A DNA stretch of 64,000 nucleotides. Source: Endosaccharibacter trunci. GTDB lineage: Bacteria > Pseudomonadota > Alphaproteobacteria > Acetobacterales > Acetobacteraceae. Location: positions 62,001 to 126,000 of the forward strand of contig JAMSKV010000004.1 of assembly GCA_024515975.1 (NCBI GenBank). The letters run 5' to 3'. The notes beneath the pieces are model-generated. The model was not told the origin of the DNA. It made no database searches and saw nothing but the letters and a program-made list of their open reading frames with translations. The position numbers and the translations under genes were made by a program. Positions 29,391 through 37,708 of this stretch are shown one piece after another; the stretch's first letter is position 1; each line of letters begins with the position of its first letter.

Positions 29391-29813
29391 ATGGACAAAT
29401 TCGCTTCCGCCGTCTGGAAGGGCGGCCTCAAGGACGGCATCGGTCATATCTCCACCGAAAGCGGTGTCCTGAATGACCAGCCCTACGGATTCAGCACCCG
29501 CTTCGAGGGCAAGAAGGGCACCAACCCGGAAGAGCTGGTCGCGGCGGCGCATGCCGGCTGCTTCTCGATGGCGCTGTCCATGATCCTGGGCGAGGCCGGG
29601 TTCACCGCCGAGTCGCTGGACACAAAGGCGGTCGTCACCCTGGAGAAGAAGGATGACGGCTTCGCCGTGACCCGCTCCGCGCTGACGTTGCGCGCGAAGA
29701 TCCCGGGCATCGAGAACACGCAGTTCCAGGAGCTCGCCGGCAAGGCCAAGGCTGGCTGCCCGATCTCCAAGCTGCTCACCGCCGAGGTGACGCTGGACGC
29801 CCAGCTCGCCTGA
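29391..29813 (+). CDS. osmC: OsmC family peroxiredoxin-like protein
   Basis: The ATG at 29391 (GCAGG upstream) gives 140 residues. It has VWKGGLKDGIGHIST, STRFEG with the conserved Arg, NPEELVAAAHAGCFSMAL with Cys57, and KAKAGCPISKLL with Cys123. The two cysteines are the peroxidatic and resolving residues of OsmC, which reduces organic hydroperoxides in the cytoplasm. It is divergent from the NCS1 permease gene. Confidence 0.92.
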   Translation: MDKFASAVWKGGLKDGIGHISTESGVLNDQPYGFSTRFEGKKGTNPEELVAAAHAGCFSMALSMILGEAGFTAESLDTKAVVTLEKKDDGFAVTRSALTLRAKIPGIENTQFQELAGKAKAGCPISKLLTAEVTLDAQLA

Positions 29814-29831
29814 CGCGACGGAACGACAGGA

Positions 29832-29856
29832 CTGGCTCTCCCCAAGGGGAGACCAG
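29832..29856. terminator. Bidirectional hairpin between osmC and a convergent gene
   Basis: CTGG-C-TCTCCCC and GGGGAGA-CCAG form a stem with one bulged C and a two-base loop, midway between the convergent stops at 29813 and 29871. No T-run follows. Confidence 0.5.
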
Positions 29857-29870
29857 CCGATCCGCCGGCC

Positions 29871-30470
29871 TCATGCCAGGCTCTCGTCGCCCAGCAGCGT
29901 GAGCTGGCCGATCGGGCGGTCGCGCTTCACGGGTGCCGAATCCAGGGGAATCGGCCACAAGCACTCCGCGTGCCCGTCCTCGCCATGCAGGGCCAGGAAC
30001 ACGACGCGTTCCGTGCCACCGGCTTCGTCCACCTCGAGCGCGAACCGGAACACCAGCCCAGCGGTGATGTCGACCGACAGCGCCAGCGCCATCTGCCGCG
30101 CCTCTTCCCCATAGCGGCGGAGAACGCGTCGCGACGGTTCCTCGGCCGAGCCGCGAAAGAACCGCACATCGACCTCGCCGATGCGGAAGATGAAGCGGTT
30201 GGACGAGTCGCGGATGCTCAACCAGGGATGGCTCCCCTTGTCGGCCGCCTCCCGCAGACGCTTGCGACCGAACGCATAGGCGCGGCAGCCCACCGACCAG
30301 CCATCATCGCCGAGCCTGGGCTGGGCGAGACGAACCGCGTCCGCGCGCGCCGCCGCGAGCAGGCGAGCGCAGACTTTCAGCCGCTCCTCCTTGAGCGAGG
30401 GGTGGATCTCCCAGGGCAGCCGCAATGGCGCGGGTTCGGCGAGAGGAAACAGCGACGGCGATTCGCTCAT
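29871..30470 (-). CDS. Conserved-looking protein of unknown function
   Basis: The ATG at 30468-30470 gives 199 residues; the frame is open further upstream but without a site. The protein is soluble, with an N-terminal PRLPWEIHP-like Pro-rich start (LRLPWEIHPSLKEERL), then SVGCRAYAFGRKRL and NRFIFRIGEVDVRFFRG and a mixed alpha/beta remainder. No family was recognised. It sits convergent to osmC and is head-to-head with the alcohol dehydrogenase gene. Confidence 0.65.
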   Translation of the reverse strand: MSESPSLFPLAEPAPLRLPWEIHPSLKEERLKVCARLLAAARADAVRLAQPRLGDDGWSVGCRAYAFGRKRLREAADKGSHPWLSIRDSSNRFIFRIGEVDVRFFRGSAEEPSRRVLRRYGEEARQMALALSVDITAGLVFRFALEVDEAGGTERVVFLALHGEDGHAECLWPIPLDSAPVKRDRPIGQLTLLGDESLA

Positions 30471-30585
30471 GCCTGCGACTCTAGCACCGCCCTTCGGCGC
30501 GGGAAGCACGCCGAATCGTGTTCGCGCCTGCCCTCGCCCGCTCCGTCCGGCAGCGGCAAGCTCGGGCAAAAGGGAGGCCACGATC

Positions 30586-31743
30586 ATGCGATCCTTCGAG
30601 TTCCAGGTGCCGCGCCGGATCCGCTTCGGGGCGGGGCTGGCCGCCCGGCCGCCGGCCGAGATCGGCGCCCTGCTCGGCCCGCGCGTGCTGCTGGTCACCG
30701 ATTCAGGCGTGCACAGGCTTGGCCTGGCCGACCCGCTGGTCGCCGCGTTGCGCAACGCCGGGGCGGAGGTTGCGATCTTCTCCGACGTCCTGCCGGAACC
30801 GCCGGACCGGAGCGTCCACGAGGCCGTTGCCATCGCCTCCGGGATGCGCGCCACCGGCGTGATCGGGTTCGGCGGCGGCTCTGCGATGGATGTCGCCAAG
30901 CTCGCCGCCCTGATCGCCGGCAGCGGCGAGGCGCTCGATGCGATCTACGGTGTCGAGCTGGCGAAGGGTCCGCGCCTGCCGTTGCTTCTGGTGCCGACGA
31001 CGGCCGGAACCGGCTCGGAAGCGACCCCCGTGGCGATCCTCACCGCCGGTGGCGCCAAGAAAGGCGTGTCGTCGCAGCTGCTGATCCCGGACATCGCTCT
31101 GCTGGACCCGGATCTGACACTCGGCTTGCCGCCGGCGATCACCGCCGCCACCGGGCTCGACGCGATGATCCATGCCATCGAGGCGCATAGCTCGGCGTCG
31201 CCCAACGCGAACCCGATCTCGCGCGGCCTGGCGCGGGAAGCGTTGCGCCTGCTCGGCGCCCATCTCGGCCACGCCGTCGCGAACGGCAGCGACGGTGCCG
31301 CGCGCGGCGCCATGCTGCTCGGCTCGTGCATGGCCGGGCAGGCCTTCGGCAACGCGCCCGTGGCGGCGGTGCATGCGCTCGCCTATCCGGTCGGCGCACG
31401 CTTCCATGTGCCGCGCGGCGTGTCCACGACGCTGATGCTGTGTGCGGTGATGCGCTTCAACCAGCCGGCCTGCGCCGCCGACTATGCGGAAATCGCGACG
31501 GACATCTCGCCTGACCTGATCGACACGCCGCTGCCGCAACGCGCGGCGGCCCTGATCGACGCACTGCACAGGCTGGCCCGATCGGTGAATCTTCCGACCA
31601 CGCTGCGCGAGATCGGCGTCTCGGACAGCGATCTTTCCCAGATGGCCGACGCGGCCATGCTGCAGACGCGCCTGCTGGTGAACAATCCCCGCCCGGTCAC
31701 GCGCGAGGACGCGCTGGCGATCTACCGGGATGCGCTGGGCTAG
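30586..31743 (+). CDS. Iron-containing alcohol dehydrogenase
   Basis: The ATG at 30586 follows AGGGAGG, giving 385 residues; the longer frame upstream is antisense to the previous gene. Type III ADH marks are GFGGGSAMDVAK (NAD binding), PTTAGTGSEATP, LDAMIHAIEAHSS and HALAYPVGARFHVPRG, whose His residues bind the metal. It oxidises an alcohol or reduces an aldehyde or ketone with NAD(P). Maleylacetate reductase and phosphonoacetaldehyde reductase are in the same superfamily. It ends at repeat copy 4, next to the sugar operon, but is on the opposite strand. Confidence 0.85.
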   Translation: MRSFEFQVPRRIRFGAGLAARPPAEIGALLGPRVLLVTDSGVHRLGLADPLVAALRNAGAEVAIFSDVLPEPPDRSVHEAVAIASGMRATGVIGFGGGSAMDVAKLAALIAGSGEALDAIYGVELAKGPRLPLLLVPTTAGTGSEATPVAILTAGGAKKGVSSQLLIPDIALLDPDLTLGLPPAITAATGLDAMIHAIEAHSSASPNANPISRGLAREALRLLGAHLGHAVANGSDGAARGAMLLGSCMAGQAFGNAPVAAVHALAYPVGARFHVPRGVSTTLMLCAVMRFNQPACAADYAEIATDISPDLIDTPLPQRAAALIDALHRLARSVNLPTTLREIGVSDSDLSQMADAAMLQTRLLVNNPRPVTREDALAIYRDALG

Positions 31744-31765
31744 ACAGCGCCAGGATTCAAAGCGG

Positions 31766-31883
31766 TGTTCTTTCTTGAAAGAAAGAACCAAAGAACTTCT
31801 GTCCGTTCGGGTACGTGCGTAGCCGCACGCTCGTCACCAAACGGATAGAAGTCTTTTTGCTTCTTTTTCTTCAGAAAAAGAAG
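31766..31883. repeat. Nested inverted-repeat element, copy 4
   Basis: The same orientation as copy 1, with the TTCTTTC-TT-GAAAGAA opening, CTGTCCGTTCGG on the left and CACCAAACGGA on the right, and the perfect 11-bp hairpin CTTCTTTTTCT-TC-AGAAAAAGAAG at 31860-31883. It lies between the convergent alcohol dehydrogenase and 3-HAD-like genes. Confidence 0.8.
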
Positions 31884-31930
31884 AGCTCCCCTACTCCGTC
31901 ACGCCAGCTTACAGAAACGTCAAAGACGCC

Positions 31931-32896
31931 TTACTGCTCCAGCGGCGACGGACCCAGCTCTTCCAGGAGCTGCGCCATGCGCGCATAGGCCTTGTTGCGA
32001 TAGGCCACCAGCTTCGCCGCCATTTCCGGGTCGAACGTGCCGTAGAAGCCTTCGCCGTTCTTGACCCCGTACTTGCCGTCCGCCACCAGCGATTTCAGCA
32101 ATTCGGGCGTCGCGAGACGCTCGCCGAACGAATCCTCGAACGTCTTGAAGCAGTTGGCATACACGTCCAGACCGGCCATGTCGGCGATCGCGAACGGGCC
32201 GAAGAACGGCAGGCGGAAGCCGAAGGTCGAGCGCACGATCGTGTCCACGTCCCGCGCCGTGGCGATGCCTTCCTCGACGATCGAGTTGCTTTCCTTGAGC
32301 AGCACGTATTGCAGCCGGTTCAGAACGAAGCCCGGCACGTCGGCGACTTCCGCGCTGGAGCGCTTCGCCCGGCGCAGCATGTCCTTCACCACCGGGATCA
32401 CCGCCGGATCGGTCGCCTCGCCGGATACCAGCTCGACACCCGGAATGAACGGGGCCGGATTGGAGAAATGCACGGTGAGGAAGCGTTCCGGGTTCGTCAC
32501 CGCCGTCACCAGCAGCTTCACCGGCAGGGTGGAGGTGTTGGTGCCGATGATCGCCTCCGGACGCGCCACGGCGCAGATGCGACGCAGCACGTCGTGCTTG
32601 ATCGCCGGCACTTCCGGCACCGCCTCCTCGATGAAATCGACGTCGCGAACGGCATCCTCGATCGAGGGCGCGGTGCGGAGGTTGGCGGTGATCGCGGCGG
32701 TCGAGCCGGCCGGGAACAGGCCTTGCGCCTCGAACTCGCCCGCTTCGCGCAACAGGCGTTGCAGAGACGCTTCGGTGGCTTCCGCCGAGACGTCGGCCAG
32801 GGTGACGGAAATGCCGGCGGCGGCGAGCGACTGCGCGATACCGCCGCCCATGTAGCCGGCGCCGATCACGGCGGCAGTCTTGATGGTGTCGATCAT
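31931..32896 (-). CDS. 3-hydroxyacyl-CoA dehydrogenase-like / L-gulonate 3-dehydrogenase-like protein
   Basis: A 321-residue protein with Rossmann motif AVIGAGYMGGGIAQ, the VPEVPAIKHDVLRRI helix, TNTSTLPV, VHFSNPAPFIPGVELV with the catalytic His, and VPGFVLNRLQ. The family oxidises 3-hydroxyacyl-CoA, but a branch (lambda-crystallin type) oxidises sugar acids such as L-gulonate. It is the last gene of an operon with sugar-phosphate isomerases and a DhaK-type kinase and has no thiolase or enoyl-CoA hydratase nearby. A sugar or polyol substrate is therefore more likely than acyl-CoA. Confidence 0.75.
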   Translation of the reverse strand: MIDTIKTAAVIGAGYMGGGIAQSLAAAGISVTLADVSAEATEASLQRLLREAGEFEAQGLFPAGSTAAITANLRTAPSIEDAVRDVDFIEEAVPEVPAIKHDVLRRICAVARPEAIIGTNTSTLPVKLLVTAVTNPERFLTVHFSNPAPFIPGVELVSGEATDPAVIPVVKDMLRRAKRSSAEVADVPGFVLNRLQYVLLKESNSIVEEGIATARDVDTIVRSTFGFRLPFFGPFAIADMAGLDVYANCFKTFEDSFGERLATPELLKSLVADGKYGVKNGEGFYGTFDPEMAAKLVAYRNKAYARMAQLLEELGPSPLEQ

Positions 32897-32902
32897 TCTT
32901 GT

Positions 32903-33682
32903 TTATCCGGCGTGAGAGAAGGGAGAAACGCACTCGCCCGCTTCCGCGAGGACGCGGCGGAGATTGTCGATGTCGTGCGCGAACCGGCCCAGGAACAGGC
33001 CGTCCACCGCGCCGTCGAGTTGTCGCAGCAGCCCGGGTCCGGCGCTGCCGCCATAGATCAGGCGCGTCGCGGCACGGTCGCCGAGCGCCGCACGCAGCCC
33101 TGCGCCGACCGCGCGGATGAAATCGGGGCTTGCCGGTTCGGCGGCACCGATCGCCCAGACCGGCTCCCAGGCCACAAGCAGCGGCGCGGCGGGGTCGGTC
33201 CCCTCGGTCGCCGCCCGGAATTGCCTCATGCAGGCATCCACCGCCTGGGCCGGCTCCATGCGCGCCTCCTCGCCGATGCAAAGCACCGGCACCAGCCCCG
33301 CACGGATAGCGGCGGCGGTTTTCCTGCCGACCACCTCGTCGGTTTCGCCAAACAGGCGGCGGCGCTCGGCATGGCCGATCTCCACCATCCGGCATCCGGC
33401 TTCCACCAGCATGGTGGGCGAGATTTCGCCGGTGAAAGCCCCCGCATCTTCCCAGAACACATCCTGCGCGCCGAGCATCACCGGTGTTCCGGCGAGACTG
33501 TCGCGCGAATCGCGCAGGGACAGGAAGCTCGGGATCACGAACAGGTCGACGCCGTCGGGCAGGGCGTCCGCCGCGACGCCGGCGAGCGCATCCATCCAGC
33601 TCTTCGTCTGCGCCAGCCCCATATACATCTTGAGGCTGACACCGATGACCACGCGCCTCGGCACCTCGAGCTGCATCCTCAT
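32903..33682 (-). CDS. Triosephosphate-isomerase-like protein, TpiA2/EryH type
   Basis: A 259-residue TIM-fold isomerase with Lys18 (SLKMYMG), His104 (EIGHAERR) and Glu173 (VAWEPVWAIG), the three catalytic positions of TPI. The classical NWKMN is SLKMY and EIGHSERR is EIGHAERR, changes that fit the TpiA2/EryH branch acting on tetrulose phosphates in erythritol-type pathways. It overlaps the upstream kinase gene by four bases and ends six bases before the 3-HAD-like gene. Confidence 0.8.
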   Translation of the reverse strand: MRMQLEVPRRVVIGVSLKMYMGLAQTKSWMDALAGVAADALPDGVDLFVIPSFLSLRDSRDSLAGTPVMLGAQDVFWEDAGAFTGEISPTMLVEAGCRMVEIGHAERRRLFGETDEVVGRKTAAAIRAGLVPVLCIGEEARMEPAQAVDACMRQFRAATEGTDPAAPLLVAWEPVWAIGAAEPASPDFIRAVGAGLRAALGDRAATRLIYGGSAGPGLLRQLDGAVDGLFLGRFAHDIDNLRRVLAEAGECVSPFSHAG

Positions 33683-35391
33683 TGCTCGTTGATGGTGTCG
33701 CCGATCGTGCGCGCGGCCAGCGCGAACGACACGGCGCCCGCATCGCGATGACCGCGGCTGCGATCCTCATGGATGCGCGCGCGCCCCAGCTTCGGCATCA
33801 GATCGGCCGTCGCGTTGGCGGCGTCGAACGCGCGCTCGGTGGCGTGCGCCCAGGCCACCTTGATCGGCTGCTCCCGTTCCAGATCCGCCGCCAGCGTTTC
33901 CGCGAACGGCGCGAACGCGTCCACCAGGGTCTTGTCGCCCGGACGCGCGCCGCCGAGACGCATCACCGCTTCCAGCGCCTGCGTCGCCGCGTCGCGTATC
34001 TGCGCCGCGCTGGGACGGACGCGGTCGTTCAGGGCGGTGCTGGCGGTCTGCAGACCGAGCCCCCAGATCACGCCCGAGGTTCCGCCGGCGCGCGACGCCC
34101 AGGCATCGGCGGCCGCAGCCAGAACGCCGGCAGCACCCGCACCGGCTTCGGACGCCTTCGCGGCAGCGTCGGCGGCGGCCTGCGAGCCGCGCGTCATGCC
34201 CTGGCCGTGATCGCCATCGCCGGCCAGAGCGTCGATGCGGCCCAGCTCGGCCTCGGCGCTGCGCAGCGTGGCGGCGAGGCGGCCCAGGGCGAGCGCCATG
34301 ATCCGGCCCGCCTCGCGGCCTTCCGGCGTCGAATCGGGAAACGACAGGCGGTTCTCGTCGTCTGGCGGCAGGGCCGGCGCCGGCGCCGTCGCCGGGACGG
34401 TGCCGACCCGCAGCGCCGCGGAATCGCAGGGTGCCAGCCAGAGCGGCTCCAGCTCGTCGTCGAGCCAGGTGATGCTGAGCGAGCAGCCTTCCATGTCGAG
34501 GCTGGTGACATATTCGCCGACCAGCGGCGCCACCGCCGTGATTCCGGCTTTCTCCAGCGCTGCGCTCACGAACGTCCAGAGGACGAACAGCTCCTCGTAC
34601 TTGGTGCCCCCGAGGCCGTTCAGCAGAACCGCCGCGCGGCCCGACGCGCCGGGCGGCGCTTCCTCGACCAGACGATCCACCAGAAGCCGGGCCAGTTCGG
34701 AGGCCGGCAGGATCGCGGTTTCCTTGACGCCGGGTTCGCCGTGAATGCCGAGGCCGATCGCCATGCGGCCTTCGGCCACGGTGAACAGAGGCTCGTGCGC
34801 GCCCGGCAGTGTGCAGCCGCCGAACGCGACGCCGAACGAACGGGTGCGCGCATTGGCATGGCGGGCCAGACGCTCGACCGCGTCCAGATCGGCGCCGGCT
34901 TCGGCCGCGGCGCCGGCGATCTTGAACACGGCGATGTCGCCGGCCACGCCGCGACGGCGCGCCGTATCGTCGGCGGCAGCACTCGCTACATCGTCGGTGA
35001 CCGCCAGGACGCGCACGTCGAGGCCGTCGGCACGGAGCTGCTGTGCCGCGAAGCCGAAATTCAGCACGTCGCCGGCATAGTTGCCGAATCCCAGCAGGAT
35101 GCCGCCGCCGCGATGCGCCTTGCGTGCCACGGATGCCACCAGGCGCGTGGCGGGCGAGGCGAACACGTCTCCCGCGACCGCCGCATCCGCGAGGCCGGGT
35201 CCGACATAGCCGGCGAAGGCCGGATAATGGCCGCTGCCGCCACCGATCACCACGGCGACCTTGCCTTCCGCCGTGGCCGTGGAGCGCAGCACGCCGCCCG
35301 GCACGGGGCGCACCAGACGCTCATACACCGCGCAGTATCCGCGCAGGGCCGCGTCGGCGAAGCTTTCGGCTGTTTCAACGATATGGGTCAT
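33679..35391 (-). CDS. DhaKL-type kinase (dihydroxyacetone / erythrulose kinase family)
   Basis: A 570-residue single-chain ATP-dependent kinase. The DhaK half has GGGSGHYPAF and GIHGEPG with His217, which forms the covalent hemiaminal with the ketose. The DhaL half has GDGDHGQGM (from G391) with Asp residues that bind Mg-ATP, and WASRAGGTSGVIWG. With an EryC/LerI-type isomerase and a TpiA2-type isomerase beside it, an L- or D-erythrulose kinase role is more likely than plain dihydroxyacetone kinase, but both are possible. Confidence 0.85.
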   Translation of the reverse strand: MTHIVETAESFADAALRGYCAVYERLVRPVPGGVLRSTATAEGKVAVVIGGGSGHYPAFAGYVGPGLADAAVAGDVFASPATRLVASVARKAHRGGGILLGFGNYAGDVLNFGFAAQQLRADGLDVRVLAVTDDVASAAADDTARRRGVAGDIAVFKIAGAAAEAGADLDAVERLARHANARTRSFGVAFGGCTLPGAHEPLFTVAEGRMAIGLGIHGEPGVKETAILPASELARLLVDRLVEEAPPGASGRAAVLLNGLGGTKYEELFVLWTFVSAALEKAGITAVAPLVGEYVTSLDMEGCSLSITWLDDELEPLWLAPCDSAALRVGTVPATAPAPALPPDDENRLSFPDSTPEGREAGRIMALALGRLAATLRSAEAELGRIDALAGDGDHGQGMTRGSQAAADAAAKASEAGAGAAGVLAAAADAWASRAGGTSGVIWGLGLQTASTALNDRVRPSAAQIRDAATQALEAVMRLGGARPGDKTLVDAFAPFAETLAADLEREQPIKVAWAHATERAFDAANATADLMPKLGRARIHEDRSRGHRDAGAVSFALAARTIGDTINEQ

Positions 35392-35460
35392 GGTCTTGGC
35401 TTTCTGTCCCCGCCGGGGGAAACGGGATCGATGACGGCCTTCGGGAAAACGGCGTTCGCG

Positions 35461-36417
35461 TCAGCGAGAGACCGGTTCTTTCGGCAGGATCCGGCGCAGG
35501 TATTCGCGGTTGCTCGCACTGACGCTGAGGCCGTCGCCGCCGTAATGCTCGCAGCAGAACGCGCCGCGGAACCCGTGCGCGATCGCCTGCTTCACCGCGA
35601 CGCGATAGTTGATCAGCCCGGTCTCGAGCGGCGCGGGCGCGCTCAGATACACATTCTTGCTCTCGTCGACGATGCGCAGATAGTTCTTCACGTGCCAGTA
35701 GCGCACGAACGGCATCGTCTTCTCGACCATGCTGGCCCAGTGCTCCACCGGGCGATGCAGGCGGACCAGGTTGCCGAGATCCGGATTCAGCCCGACCGCG
35801 GGATGGTTCACGTCGCGCACGAACTGCACGGCGCCGTCCGCAGTGCCGATATAGGTGTCCTCGTACATCTCCAGGGCGATATCGAGGCCGTTCCGTTCGG
35901 CATGGGCGCCGAGCTCGCGCATGCCGTCCACGGCGCGGCGATACACCGCCGGATCGTCCGGATTGCGATGCCCGTCCACGGTCCAGAACCAGAGCACGCG
36001 CTTCTGCGCCTCGGTCAGCGGCCCGAACAGGCCGAAACACACGGTGCGCGCACCCAGATCGGCGGCGGCGTCGATCACGCGGTGGCAGTAGGCCAGATAT
36101 TCGTCGCCGCGCTCGGGATCGATGATGGAGCGCCGGGCGGTGGAGATCGCGGGAACCGTCAGGCCGGCGGTCTTCAGCGCCTGCTTGAACGCATCGCGAC
36201 GCGGCTGCGTCAGGTCGGCGACGCGCAGCCAGCAATCGGTCGGATCGATCTCGGTGAAACCGGCATCGGCGATCTCGCCCATGGTGGCGGCCCAGTCCTC
36301 CGGGCTCTGGTCCTGCACGGACGAGCCATCGGGAAGCACGTTGGCGTACTGGATCATCGCCGCCGCGATCGGCCAGGTCTCGCGCGTCAGCACGCGGTTC
36401 GCATCGGTCTGGGACAC
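35461..36417 (-). CDS. Xylose-isomerase-like TIM-barrel sugar-phosphate isomerase/epimerase
   Basis: A 318-residue AP-endonuclease-2 / xylose-isomerase-like barrel with metal ligands Glu183 (ALEMYEDTY), Asp213 (LNPDLGN), His242 (YWHVKNY) and Glu290 (CCEHYGGDG). It is the first gene of the minus-strand operon, 69 bases before the kinase gene. Similar enzymes (EryC, LerI) interconvert tetrulose phosphates in erythritol and erythrulose catabolism, and OiaC-type decarboxylases share the fold. Two operator-like palindromes precede it. Confidence 0.8.
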   Translation of the reverse strand: MSQTDANRVLTRETWPIAAAMIQYANVLPDGSSVQDQSPEDWAATMGEIADAGFTEIDPTDCWLRVADLTQPRRDAFKQALKTAGLTVPAISTARRSIIDPERGDEYLAYCHRVIDAAADLGARTVCFGLFGPLTEAQKRVLWFWTVDGHRNPDDPAVYRRAVDGMRELGAHAERNGLDIALEMYEDTYIGTADGAVQFVRDVNHPAVGLNPDLGNLVRLHRPVEHWASMVEKTMPFVRYWHVKNYLRIVDESKNVYLSAPAPLETGLINYRVAVKQAIAHGFRGAFCCEHYGGDGLSVSASNREYLRRILPKEPVSR

Positions 36418-36460
36418 CGGCTGTTCTCCCTCAACGGGGGCACGTTAGTCGGCCGCCCTT

Positions 36461-36471
36461 TTGTCTGACAA
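36461..36471. promoter_or_regulatory. Palindromic operator TTGTCTGACAA (proximal copy)
   Basis: A perfect palindrome with a one-base centre, TTGTC-T-GACAA, 44 bases from the start of the isomerase gene. The size and shape match operators of FadR/FCD-type GntR repressors. A partner site lies 93 bases away. Confidence 0.6.
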
Positions 36472-36553
36472 GAGTGCGGTTGTGCGGAGAAGCGCGCCAG
36501 ATTGCAAGATGCCTCGCACCCGCGGGCCCGGCACGCGAGAGGGTTCGTTCATT

Positions 36554-36564
36554 TTGTCAGACAA
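36554..36564. promoter_or_regulatory. Palindromic operator TTGTCAGACAA (distal copy)
   Basis: This is the exact reverse complement of the site at 36461-36471, so both are the same element. Together they bracket the divergent promoters of the kinase/isomerase operon and the ABC importer operon. No GntR gene is in the window, so the regulator must be encoded elsewhere. Confidence 0.6.
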
Positions 36565-36727
36565 GCAGTTGCCACCGGCTCGCGATCGGCGGATGCTGTC
36601 GGTGGCGGAACGGCCAGGCACGACGATCGCGTTTGTTGCAGCGCAGCACAGACGAGACGCCGAACAACATCCGGACGGCGAAACGTCGTCCGGCACGATC
36701 CGAAGAGATCGAACGGGGAGGAAGGGA

Positions 36728-37696
36728 ATGGGTATCAGGAGCGTGATGCTGCCTGCGGCGATCGCAGCGACGCTGTGCGCCGGCGGCGTGGCCAGGGCCG
36801 AGGGGCTGACGGTCGGCTTCTCGCAGATCGGCTCGGAATCCGGCTGGCGCGCGGCGGAGACCACCGTCACCAGGCAGGAAGCCAAGAAGAACGGCGACAC
36901 GGTGAAGATCGCCGACGCCCAGCAGAAGCAGGAAAACCAGATCAAGGCGATCCGCTCGTTCATCGCCCAGGGCGTGGACGGAATCTTCCTGGCTCCGGTC
37001 GTCGCGACCGGCTGGACGCAGGTTCTGACCGAGGCCAAGGACGCCAAGATCCCGGTGATCCTGCTCGACCGCGACATCGACCCGGCCGACAAGGCGCTCT
37101 ACCTCACCGCCGTCACCTCCGACAGCGTGCATGAGGGGCAGGTCGCCGGCGACTGGCTGGTGAAGGCCGTGGGCTCCAAGCCCTGCAACGTGGTCGAGAT
37201 CGAAGGCACCGTCGGCGCCTCCGTCGCCGCGAACCGCAAGAAGGGCTTCGACGACGCGGTCGCCAAGGACCCGAACATCAAGATCATCCGCTCCGAGACC
37301 GGCGATTTCACCCGCTCGCAGGGCAAGCAGGTGATGGAAAGCTTCATCAAATCCGTCGGCGGCAAGAATATCTGCGCCGTCTACGCGCATAACGACGACA
37401 TGATGATCGGCGCCATCCAGGCGATGAAGGAAGCGGGACTGAAGCCGGGTCAGGACATCCTGACCGTTTCGGTCGATTCCGTCCCCGACATGTTCAAGGC
37501 CATGATGGCCCATGAAGCCAACGCCACCGTCGAGCTCACGCCCGACATGGCCGGTCCCGCCTTCCAGGCGCTGAACGCCTACAAGAAGTCCGGCACGGTG
37601 CCGCCGAAATGGATCGAAACCAAGTCGACGCTGCATACGTCGCAGGACAGCGATCTGCAGCAGATCTACGACGAGAAAAAGAACCTCGGCTACTGA
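36728..37696 (+). CDS. Sugar ABC transporter periplasmic binding protein, YtfQ-like
   Basis: The ATG at 36728 follows GGGGAGGAAGGG; the frame upstream is unlikely to be coding. The 322-residue protein starts with a signal peptide (cleavage after GGVARA) and has the type I periplasmic fold: VGFSQIGSESGWRAAE, the IKAIRSFIAQGVDGIFLAPV segment, LLDRDID, and VYAHNDDMMIGAIQAMKEAG. It captures a sugar or polyol for the importer encoded downstream. It is closest in appearance to YtfQ, the galactofuranose binder, but paralogues take many pentoses and polyols. Confidence 0.88.
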   Translation: MGIRSVMLPAAIAATLCAGGVARAEGLTVGFSQIGSESGWRAAETTVTRQEAKKNGDTVKIADAQQKQENQIKAIRSFIAQGVDGIFLAPVVATGWTQVLTEAKDAKIPVILLDRDIDPADKALYLTAVTSDSVHEGQVAGDWLVKAVGSKPCNVVEIEGTVGASVAANRKKGFDDAVAKDPNIKIIRSETGDFTRSQGKQVMESFIKSVGGKNICAVYAHNDDMMIGAIQAMKEAGLKPGQDILTVSVDSVPDMFKAMMAHEANATVELTPDMAGPAFQALNAYKKSGTVPPKWIETKSTLHTSQDSDLQQIYDEKKNLGY

Positions 37697-37708
37697 CGAG
37701 CTGATCCG

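Noticed and set aside
30586-31743. Iron alcohol dehydrogenase as the missing phosphonoacetaldehyde reductase
   Set aside because: The superfamily fits, but the gene is about 17 kb from the phosphonate locus, has no Pho-type site, and nothing in its sequence points to that substrate.
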